Shown piece after piece: positions 44,029-54,643 of a stretch of DNA of 64,000 nucleotides. A model generated the notes under the pieces. That model had not been told where the DNA came from, did not search any database, and worked only from the letters and a program-made list of their open reading frames with translations. Every line of letters starts with the position of its first letter. The first letter of the stretch is position 1. Origin of the DNA: Ottelia alismoides (Eukaryota > Streptophyta > Magnoliopsida > Alismatales > Hydrocharitaceae); the NCBI GenBank assembly GCA_037367405.1, contig JAZKJV010010627.1:1178001-1242000 (forward strand). The letters are read 5' to 3'. A program made the translations under genes and the position numbers.

Positions 44029-45588
44029 TTATGAGTTATCAATCGTCTAAAATAACATCCACTTGTTGTAGCATGGGTCAATCAACAATCACTCAAAACC
44101 GAGAGAAGATCTCCGTGAAGAGTTCTCAGCTTGAATTTATACTTGTGCAAGTCCAGGGTTGAACAGATGGACACATGCCATAATATAATTAATCATGTTC
44201 TAATATATATGTTAAATGATCACTAAACTATCCAAGTCAAAGATACACAATACACAAGATAAGTACAACAAGTGACATAGGGATGAAATGCATTTTTTTC
44301 TTTAATATATTTCTAATGCATGTTAAATAATTACAAAAGGAATAGAACGAGACTATATAAACACATGCATGAGAGTACATAATTTATGCCCTTAAAATTG
44401 CATCAAAACTCAAGCAATAATTAACATAAAGATCGAAATCAAATTTTGTGCATTAATAAGAAGCCAAGTTACATTTAATGTAAAGAAGAACACTTATATG
44501 ATCTCTTATAATTAGATCATTAAATAAATGTCAAATCAGAAAAATCAAGCATTTTATATTGAATTAAATAAGCTTTGTAATTTAACAGAAATCACTTCAA
44601 TTGGATATCACATGCTCAAGTTATTCAACATGCAAGACATGAGCATAACTATAAATAAAAGGACATCAAAACATTACAAATAGGTCCCTACATGGACTAA
44701 ATTACAAATATGAAAAACTAGCCATTCAATTTATTAAAAACCCCCTAATTGGGGCAGTTCTGCAATTTTGGATAATCGACCGGGTTGATTATAATTTGTC
44801 TAGATCCGCACCGACGTGTACGCGGGGTCCAGGCTCAGATAGCATGTTGTGGCTCGGGCCACTTGTAATCGTCTGGTGCTTTGGCTAGAGGTGTGGAGGG
44901 TCTGAAGCTGCAAGCTCGAGGTGCATCGATGTAGCCTAAATTGAGCCGTTGGATTATTTCCAATTGGGGCTCATCCAACAGAACCTGTACATTGGTACTC
45001 TGCCATGTCCTTCATCCTGCGACATCGAGAATGGGTCTCCGACGAGAACTACATGGCACCTCCCTCCTCCTCACTTTCTGAAGATCCCCCCACCTCTATG
45101 GAGGTCAGGTGAAGTCGCTAGAAGTCTGGAGATGGTTTTATTATCATTGAAACCTGTTGTCGAAGAATCATCATCGGAGTAGAATATCGAGATCAGAGGA
45201 GCTCCAGAATTCTGATCATTGGGTTGTAATGCCCGATTATGTTAGAAACAACAATGAAGCATGTGTATGCTTTGGGTTGGTGAGGTGAGTGAGAGCCTAA
45301 GCATGCAGAAGTGTGGAGGCTCGATGGGTTCTTCCTCGATAACATGGGAAGAAAGGGGGTAGAGCGTAAGGAGATATTGGAGAAGGGAAGAAGTGATCGA
45401 GACCTCCATCTTGCATCAATGCAGCACAGTGAAGGTTAAGGGATGAAAAGATTGATGTAGAAGTGTTCCTACAATCTACGAAAAATCAGGGAACCTAAGG
45501 AGAAATGAAATCTAATTAATTTACCTCGAAGCTTCTGGAGATGTAATGGGTTGGCTTGTGCTTGAGGCCAAAGATGGCCTTGGGTCAT
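44029..45588 (-). repeat. E1 5' LTR (right), first part
   Basis: It begins TTATGAG (TGATGAG in the other copy, one change) and continues colinear with 37861-39410 until E2 inserts after GTCAT (45584-45588). No gene. Confidence 0.8.
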
Positions 45589-48573
45589 TGATAAATCGTA
45601 AATTCATCCCTTTAATAGTGTGGAATTAATATTCAATGGTCATTACAGTCGGGCTGAACTAGGTCTATCAAAAACCATCTAATTGCTAAGTCAAATAGAA
45701 TCAAATAGTCATTCATTTATTTTACTTGGTAAGAAACCAAGGTCGAACTCAGGGACACGAGCCTCTCTCGTGATTATTCAGACTCTTATTTATCTATTTA
45801 AGTGTTGAGTTGGAAAACCATAGGTCAAACATAGCAAAAAGATGAGACAATGCAACAAGCAAATATAAAACATGCATTTTTTTAATTTTTATTTTAATCA
45901 TGTAGATAGATGCTGTGCTAAAATAATATGCCCTAAATCAGAGTAAGATGATGAGCAAATGTAACAATGAGTCAATTTTGGGTTCAATTTAGATGACAAA
46001 CTTGATGGATAAATTGAACAAGGCATAAGTTTAAGCATTAACAGACACATGGCTGCTAAAATAATACATCAAAAATACTGTGTCCAAAATAAGAAATGAG
46101 CATGCCATTAGAAAGATCATCAAATAAGCTTCGAAATGAAACTGAAATCAACTGAAATAGAGTTACGATGCTCAAGATATGCATAAAAGAAGGCAAGGGC
46201 ATAACTGAAAGAAAACATGAAAGATAACTACAAATAGGTCCCTAGGAGGGACTAAAATGCAATTAAAATTAAGCGCGAGGCCTTCCCTGTAAACATTCCA
46301 CACGTGCGGGGGTATTTTTGCTATTATGAAAACCCGCGAGGGTATAGATGCAAAATACCCCAGGTGTGCGTGGACAGCATGTGGTCTCAGGACCTATCTG
46401 CCATATGGAGAAGTCGGCAGGCCTCCCTGAAATTTTCCCAGATCGCACGTGCTGTGCACGTGCTCTCCAGGCTCGGGACGACTCGGAGGCTCGGAAGAGG
46501 GTCAGTGCGGCTTCGGCTAGGCTCGGACGGCTCGAGCCTCTCGGCTTGGGCTCGAATGAGGCTCGGTGAGGGTTCGGGAGGCACGATCCTGGAGGTTTGA
46601 ATGCTGTGGCTCGGGGCATCCCTGGCTCTGACGCGTGGACCATCGACGGCCGTCCGATCATCGAGATCAGACGGTATCTGAAGGTTGCTGTAGAGGGAAA
46701 CGTGGCTTCTCTTGTACCGTTGGATGACCTCCGATGAGGAGCATCCAACGGTACCTGCTTCGTCATCTCTGGCCGTATATGGTGGCAGAAATCGGACTCC
46801 GGCGAGCGAACCCGATCTCCACCACTCTTCTCTGGTGCAGGTGAAGCTTGCCCGATGCTTTAGAAGGGTTGTCGATGAAGCTCAGAGGCTGGGTGAGCTG
46901 CGAGGATGCTCGATGCAACGTCTCGTCGCTCCAATGATGGAAGCGAGGCTTGACAAAAGGGGTCCAGCGAGATCTCCAGCCATTGAGCACTTCAGCATCT
47001 GCAGGGTCAGGTTAATAGCCGAAGCATGCGGTTTGAGGTGTTTGTGTGAGGTGAAGTGAAGTGGAGAGCTATGTGAGCGGAGAAGGAGGTAGCTCGTAGC
47101 TCCTCCGCCGTGAAGGCGGAGGAGATGGGTCGAACGTGACAGGGGCTATGGAGGAAGAAGAGGGCGAACGGAAAGCGGCGCGTGAAAGGTGGAGGTAAGG
47201 CAGAGCTCGAGAGGTGGTCCATGGGGCGTGAGGGCGTGTGACAGAGCCTAATTAATTAAGTAAAAATCAAGAAAAAATGCAAAGGAGGTAGAGGGAGCTT
47301 ACCTGGTCGGAGATGGAGGTCGGAGGCTTGGGTTGGGGTTCGACTCGAGACCCGGGTCTTCGCTAGACCCCGACAACCACCTAAGGCAGCTCAAGTGGGC
47401 AAGAAGCGCTGCGACGCCACCATGGAGGGCGACGGGTCGACACCAGAGACGTAAGTCATCGTTTCTCGATCCCTCCACATCCCCCTGTCACAGGGAGGTG
47501 GAGGAGGGCTAGGCCTCGCCCCGCGTAAAGGTGGACAAGTGTGGCTGGTGGAGGCGACACCGTATTTGAAGGGCGAAGATGGCGGTTTGGGCTAGTGAAG
47601 GGAGTAGGTTTCGTGGAAGATATGGCATGAGTGGGAGGGCGTCGTGGAACGAATGGATGACCGCGAGGATGCTGGACGACTGATGAACATTGTTGGACGG
47701 TTAGCGAGAGAGAAGGGCGTCGGAAATGATGGAGGAAATGGGAAGGGTGAGGCTGCTGCGCAAGGTGGGGAACATGTGATAGAGGGGGGAACTGGAGGTT
47801 GATGACGACGATTCAACCGTTGGATTTTGCGATCCAACGGTCGAGAAGAAGGCGCCATCGAGCGGCTGCGATATGATCGAGGACATCGTGATCGAAGGGC
47901 CAGGGTGCTGCCACATGGCGTACTAGAGGCAAAGGCAGCAATGGGCGGTGGAGATGGACTCAGGGGAATGATCGGAGGGTGGCGATTAAAGGTGGAAATA
48001 GATGGCTGGGATGGAGGCTCCTAAAGATAATCGTACGGTGAATGAGACTCCATGTGGCTCAATGGGATGGCAGTGCTACTGGAGGGCTGCGTTGAAGGTT
48101 GGATGTGATCGAACGGCAGGGAAAAAGAGGAAGTGTGGAGAGAGTGGAGCCGTTGGATCAGGAGGAGATCCAACGACTGGAAGCAAGGGCGGCCTGGGTA
48201 ATGTGGCCGGGCCACGTGGCTCAACCAGAACAGGCCACGTGGCCCAATCAGATTATTCAGAGAGAAAAATGAAATATGAAGGGTCAAATGGCCGAATTTG
48301 AGAAAACTCAAAACATGAAAGTTGTAGATCTCAATGAGATCTACAAGTTTCATGATCAAAAATGGAGATGAGGTCAAATAAAGACACTAAAATATTTTTG
48401 AGTGCGTTTTAAGGATACAAACACCACATCTTTTAATTTTGATATTTTTTTTGTGATTTTTAATTTATTCAAGACTCTGATAAATATAGGACTTTATCTG
48501 ATTTTTATTGACACACTTTTAAGAAAGGGGTCTAAAAATGAAGAATTAAGATGATGAAATCGAGTTTCATCAC
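45589..48573 (-). repeat. E2 3' LTR (left)
   Basis: It begins TGATAAATCG and ends GAGTTTCATCA. The GC-rich core (46270-48060) holds many GGCTCGG and ATCCAACGG words; the ORFs there appear in both LTRs and on both strands and are LTR sequence, not genes. A hairpin is at 48314-48354. Confidence 0.9.
48314..48354. other. conserved LTR hairpin
   Basis: The arms CATGAAAGTTGTAGATCTC and GAGATCTACAAGTTTCATG are inverted repeats (18 of 19 pairs) with a 3-base loop. Variants occur in the E2 right LTR (54409-54448), E1 LTRs (40137-40178, 56702-56744), as a half-site in H1 (35679) and in E3 (63777). Confidence 0.8.
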
Positions 48574-50457
48574 CCCTCTATACTTAAACTATGCTCGTCC
48601 CCGAGCATCAAAGAGAATGAATAAATTGGATGAACCCCCTTGTGCATGGGAGTACATGATCCAATCTGTTCAAGTCCACTCAACTTTAGAGGTCCAAAAT
48701 TTTAGAGCTCAACCCAGCCTTAATCAAGAGGCACCCAATTCCTCTGATGTACATATAAACTAAGGGTATGATATTTAGTGTTGACTGCGTTCACGAGAGT
48801 AGAGTCAAATCTTCACCCAAGGTCTTGGTCTGAAAAACTCTCCTAAGGACCCAATCTTCAACACTAGATAATAAATCAAATATTGTGTTCAGTCCACCGT
48901 CTCTTTAGTTGTCAGACTTTTAAAAATGTAGATGGAAGGTCAGGAATGGAGGGCATGTGATTGTGTCATTTCTTCTCTCCCTCTCATTAGTGCCTTATTA
49001 CGCAACACAATTTTTTTGGTGTTGATCAGTGCGTCCGTCAAGAGAAGTTGGAGCCGTCTGCACTTGTTTTCTTGGGAATACACCGGAGTGTGTCTTTTTT
49101 GAGTACCTATCGTACCTTCTACACCCAGACTTGTAGCATTTACGATGCAGAGCCCTTTTTTGGTGCAAGCCCGACTCCTGGTCCTAATAGCGGTGGTCCA
49201 AGTGGACACTTTGAAAAGTTTGGGAGCGCTCGCCTTTGGTGGAAGCGCTTTGATATGTAACTTTGTGGAATGAGAGCTTTTCTTTGACATTTCATTTATT
49301 TGTAGTATTTTGGCTAGCTCCACTACTTTTACCAAGAGTTGGCGCACACTGATCAACATTTTTTTTATTTATTTCACACCCTGGCACTTAGGTCAATGTC
49401 AAGAGATTAGTATAAGAACCGAGTTCTCATACTGGCTAAAATTGCTGACACTCATGTTTCATGAAGCTTTCAAAGATTTTATCCCATCCTCGAGCATCAT
49501 TAGATCAAGTCCAGACTCGAATCCCTCATCCCAGTCCCTCAAGTGAAGAATCAACTCATCTCATCGAAACCACAGTCGTGCATGTGATGTGCTGATCATA
49601 TTCTTATGGTCTGGGACTAAGCATGAACTATAGCATGCAAATCTAGAAATCTAGGGGAATGTTGATGATCAAGTCAAAGACCCTAATGGCTAAGACTGGT
49701 TAACCTAAAATCTCAAGTCCTCATAAAATCAAGTTTTCTTGAACATTTCAGATCTTGGGTGAAAGTGTGATTGTAGAGGATTAATCCAACTCCTTCATTC
49801 AAAAACAAAAAACAATTTTTTAAGCTTCAAGAGATATTAGGACTGCCTAAACTCAATTAAGTAGATGCAACTGCATTCAGCCAGTATGAGTGTAAGTACA
49901 GGCCAGAGCCCGTTACCTGAGGACGGGGCCTTACGCGATGTCCTCTAAACCACCCACTCTGCTAAGGGCGAACCCTCACTGAACGCGGCTACTTATTTGG
50001 GCTTAGTAGTCACTAATGACTCTTAAAGGATTTTTGGATTTTCTCATTTTTATGGATTTTTATTTAGAGGTTAGAACACAGGTTAGACTCAATTTTCCTT
50101 GAAAAGAGAAAGAAACTTTCAAAACCATGTCACACAAATAAAAATTTTCAAAACATTTTCAAAATAAGAAAAACTCATTTTTCAAATCATTTTCGAAAAT
50201 ATTTTTATAAAAATAGTATAACATAATATAGAAAGCCGTGAAAACCACTGAGTCCACTTAGTTCAAAGAATTTTACTTTAGCCAAAAAGTTTAAAATTTT
50301 TCAATTTTTTTTCAGATTATAGCTAAAGTAAGTATACTGTACATACTGTATACCCCACTATACTTAAACTTTGCTATGTCCTTATAGCACTAGATGATAC
50401 AAGTCCATAGGCCCATTTAAATATAGAAAAATATACAGGAACTAAGGGGGCTCCCCC

Positions 50458-50566
50458 TATACTTAGGTTAGAAATAACCTAAGTATAAAGGCAAGAAAAG
50501 ATGAGTGGAGAAAATCACAGGGACTCGGGTCCCCCCTATACTTAGGCTGAGATTAGCCTAAGTATA
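50458..50566. other. two adjacent perfect hairpins with polypurine-like motif in E2 interior
   Basis: TATACTTAGGTTA (50458-50470) pairs with TAACCTAAGTATA (50475-50487) around a GAAA loop. TATACTTAGGCT (50537-50548) pairs with AGCCTAAGTATA (50555-50566) around GAGATT. Each is preceded by CCCCC, repeating the element's polypurine tract (minus: TATAGGGGG). Confidence 0.8.
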
Positions 50567-51667
50567 AAGATGGAAATTTGATGTTGGGAGAAACCCAAGG
50601 TGCACGAAGAAGAAGGATGGATATACAAGTGAGTGGATGAATCTGCGGAGATTAATGGAGTGACTAAGGCTCAGGGGAGGGTGTCGGAGCAAACATGGCT
50701 CAATCAAGCATGCAGAACCCTTCAATTTCACCAACTCACACATGAAACCAACTGAGGTTGGTTTATTATCTTATCGATTTTATTGGTGATTAAAACATTT
50801 AATCTTTACGCTGAAAAATGTTAGTAAAACTAATTGCGTAAATGAGGGTGTTGCTCTCCCAAAATAATATTGTACTCCATTTTGAGGTTGACTTGCAATT
50901 AACAGTCCCAATTATTTTTCTTAAGGTTGTCACTGATTTTAGGTGAGCACAAAATCAAGCAATCATTGTCTACCATTCATTCCCATTTTCCGTTTAATCT
51001 AGGTGATCAAGCTAGGAGGGGAAACCGAGAAAAATCATGTATTCGATAAAAGCCGTGATCTAGGCTAAGCGATAAAACATGCAGTGACTTGACAAAAATA
51101 CTTGAAAACTTGGGCTGTTTTGAAAACCAAAATCATGTATGCAAGTCGATCAAAAAGCCGCACCTAATCATGCTTCTATTAGCGGGGAAGAATGTCTATT
51201 AAATTTGGCTAAATGAAGCGAGATTATGTGCGTCTATATTTTAGTGTGTCCTACCTATGAGCAAGCATGTAAAAAATGAAAAATAAAATACACTCAAAGA
51301 GCCGCGTTCCTGGTCCTAGGTCGACACTCAAGTGGGGATGATCCCCACACAACCACATTCGTTCGTTTACAATTGCGAGTCTTCGATCGAAGACCGTTGT
51401 AAAAGACGATTATTACATGATGCATAAGACACATTTTTTTCTTCTTTTCTATTTGCTCCAAGCATGCTTCTGTGGCTCCTCACAGCGGGAAGCGCCTGCT
51501 CCTCGCCTCCTTGAACACCAAGGGTCCTGCCACAAAAGCAAAGGTTAGAGATCAAATAAAAAAGAAAAATTTTGCAATGCAAAATAGATGAACAAATTGA
51601 CCTATAAAATGAAACACTTAATAGAATAAATAAAAATCCAAATAGACAAGAAATGAGCCGTGTCCCC

Positions 51668-51680
51668 AACAACGGCGCCA
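51668..51680 (-). promoter_or_regulatory. E2 primer binding site
   Basis: The minus strand reads TGGCGCCGTTGTT, matching the Athila Asp-type site, two bases from the LTR end. Confidence 0.85.
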
Positions 51681-51682
51681 TT

Positions 51683-54643
51683 TGACGAATCGTAAATTCA
51701 GCCCTTTAATAGTGTGGAATTAATATTCAATGGTCATTGCAGTCAGGCTGAACTAGGTCTATCAAAAACCATCTAATTGCTAAGTCAAATAGAATCAAAT
51801 GGTCATTCATTTATTTTACTTGGTAAGAAACCAAGGTCGAACTCAGGGACACGAGCCTCTCTCATGATTATTCAGACTCTTATTTATCTATTTAAGTGTT
51901 GAGTTGGAAAACCATAGGTCAAACACAACAAAAAGACGAGACAATGCAACAAGCAAATATAAAACATGCATTTTTTTAATTTTTATTTTAATCATGCAGA
52001 TAAATGCTGTGCAAAAATAATATGCCCTAAATCAGAGTAAGATGATCACCAAATGTAACAATGAGTCAATTTCGGGTTCAATTTAGATGACAAACTTGAT
52101 GGATAAATTGAGCTAGGCATAAGTTTAAGCATTAAGAGACACATGTCTACTAAAATAATACATAAAAAATACCGTGTCCAAAATAAGAAATGAGCATGCC
52201 ATTAGAAAGATCATCAAATAAGCTTCGAAATGAAACTGAAATCAACTGAAATAGAGTTACAATGCTCAAGATATGCATAAAAGAAGATAAGGGAATAACT
52301 GAAAGAAAACATGAAATATAACTACAAACAGGTCCCTATGAGGGACTAAAATGCAATTAAAATTAAGCGCGAGGCCTTCCCTGTAAATATTCCATACGTG
52401 CGGGGGTATTTTTGCAATTATGAAAACCTGTGAGGGTATAGATGCAAAATACCCCAGGCGTGCGTGGACAACACGTGGTCTCAGGACCTATCTACCATAT
52501 GGAGAAGTCGGCGGGCCTCCCTGAAATTTTCCCAGATCGCACGTGCTGTGCACGTGCTCTCTAGGCTCGGGACGACTCGGAGGCTCGGAAGAGGGTCGGT
52601 GCGGCTTCAGCTAGGCTCGGATGGCTCGAGCCTCTCGGCTTGGGCTCAGATGAGGCTCGGTAAGGGTTCGCGAGGCACGAGCCTGGAGATTCGGGTGTTG
52701 TGGCTCAGGGCATCCCTGGCTCTGACGCGTGGACCATCGACGATCGTTCGATCATCGATATCAGACGGTATCTGAAGGTTGCTGTAGAGGGCGACGTGGC
52801 TTCTCTTATATCGTTGGATGACCTCCGAGGAGGAGCATCCATCGGTACCTGCTTCGTCATCTCTGGTTGCATCTGGTGGCAGAAATCGGACTCCGCCAAG
52901 CAAACTCGATCTCCACCACTCTTCTCTGGTGCAGGTGAAGCTCGCCCGATGCTTTTGAAGGGTTGTCGATGAAGCTCAGAGGCTGGGCGAGTTGCGACGA
53001 TGCTCGATGCAATGTCTCGTCGCTCCGATGATGGAAGCGAGGCTTGACAAAAGGGGTCTGGCGAGATCTCCAGCCATTGAGCACTTGAGCATCTGCAGGG
53101 TCAGGTTAATAGCCGAAGCGTGCGGTTTGAGGTGTTTGTGTGAGGTGAAGTGAAGTGGAGAGCTACGTGAGCGGAGAAGGAGGTAGCTCGGAGCTCCTCC
53201 GCCATGGAGGCAGAGGAGATGGGTCTGACGTGACAGGGGCTATGGAGGAAGAAGAGGGTGAACGGAAAGCGGCGCGTAAAATGTGGAGGTCAGGCAGAGC
53301 TCGAGAGGTGGTCCATGGGGTGTGAGGGTGTGTGACAGAGCCTAATTAATTAAGTAAAAATCAAGAAAAAAATGCAAAGGAGGTAGAGGGAGCTTACCTG
53401 GTCAGAGATGGAGGTCGGAGGCTTGGGCTGGGGATTGATTCGAGCCCCGGGTCTTCGCTGGACCCTGGCAGCCACCTGGGGCAGCTCAAGTGGGCAAGAA
53501 GCCCCGCGACGCCGCCATGGAGGGCGGCGGGTCGACACCAGAGGTGTAAGTCGTCTTCGCTCGATCCCGCCACCTCCCCCTATCACAAGGAGGTGGAGGA
53601 GGGCTGGGCCTCGCCCTGCGTAAAGGTGGACAAGTGTGGCTGGCGGAGGCGACGTTGTATTTGAAGGGCGAAGATGGCGGTTTGGGCTGGTGAAGGGAGT
53701 GGGTTTCGTGGAAGATATGGCATGAGTGGGAGGGTGTCATGGAATGAATGGACGACCGCGAGGATGCTGGATGACAGATGAACGTCGTGGGATGGTTAGA
53801 AGAGAGAAGGGCGTCGGAAATGATGGAGGAAATGGGAAGGGTGAGGCTGCTATGCAAGGTGGGGAACGTACGATAGATGGGGGAACTGGAGGTTGTCGAC
53901 GACGATTCAACCGTTGGATTTTGCGATCCAACGGTCAAGAAGAAGCCACCATCGAGTGGCTGCGATCTGATCGAGGGCGGCAAGATTGAAGGGCCAGGGT
54001 GCTGCCATGTGGCGTATTGGAGGTAAAGGCGGCAACGGGCGGTGGAGATGGACTCAGGGGAATGATCGGAGGGTGGCAATTAAAGGTGGAAATAGATGGC
54101 TGGGATGGAGGCTCCTCAAGATAATCGTGCGGTGAATGAGACTCCACGTGGCTCAATGGGATAACGACGCTACTGGAGGGCTGCGATGAAGGTTGGATGT
54201 GATCGAACGACAGGGAAAAAGAGGAAGCATGGAGAGAGTGGAGCCGTTGGATCAGGAGAAGATCCAATGGCTGGAAGCAAGGGCGGCCAGGGTAATGTGG
54301 CCGGGCCACGTGGCTCAACCAGAACGGGCTGCGTGGCCCAATCAGATTATTCAGAGAGAAAAAATGAAATATGAGGGGTCAAATGGCCGAATTTGAGAAA
54401 ACTCAATACATGAAAGTTGTAGTCTCGATGAGATCTACAAGTTTCATGTTGTCCAAAAATGGAGATGAGGTCAAATAAAGACATCAAAATATTTTTGAGG
54501 GCGTTTTAAGGCTACAAACACCACAGCTTTTAATTTTGATATTTTTTTTGTGATTTATTATTTATTCAGGACTCTGATAAACACACTTTTAAGCAAGGGG
54601 GTTTAAAAATGAAGAACTAAGATGATGAAATCGAGTTTCATCA
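51683..54643 (-). repeat. E2 5' LTR (right)
   Basis: It begins TGACGAATCG, ends GAGTTTCATCA and is colinear with 45589-48573 throughout. Frames such as 53486-54079 are LTR sequence. Confidence 0.9.

Larger units (their letters stand above)
48574..51682 (-). other. E2 interior, non-coding
   Basis: It starts at the polypurine tract (CCCCTCTATAC on +, 48574-48584) and ends at the PBS (51668-51680). The longest minus ORF (48940-49359, 139 codons) matches no known domain; related but frame-broken sequence occurs in E1, H1 and 60086-60650, so it is conserved as DNA rather than protein. Two perfect hairpins lie at 50458-50566. Confidence 0.7.
45589..54643 (-). mobile_element. E2: 9,055-bp LARD-like Athila-related LTR element
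   Basis: Perfect 5-bp target duplication GTCAT (45584-45588, 54644-54648), TG...CA LTRs of 2,985 and 2,961 bp, a minus-strand Asp-type PBS (TGGCGCCGTTGTT) and polypurine tract (GTATAGAGGGG). The interior of 3.1 kb carries no retroelement protein domain. In the first 188 bp the LTRs differ at 7 positions by eye. It needs proteins in trans, presumably from Athila elements like H1. Confidence 0.9.

Noticed and set aside
46269..47222. ORFs of 65-165 codons in the GC-rich part of the E2 LTR
   Set aside because: They occur on both strands, overlap, and are altered in length in the other LTR copy; they are by-products of GC-rich LTR sequence.
53486..54079. 197-codon minus-strand ORF
   Set aside because: It lies wholly within the E2 right LTR and is broken in the left copy; low-complexity Ser/Pro/His composition, no domain.
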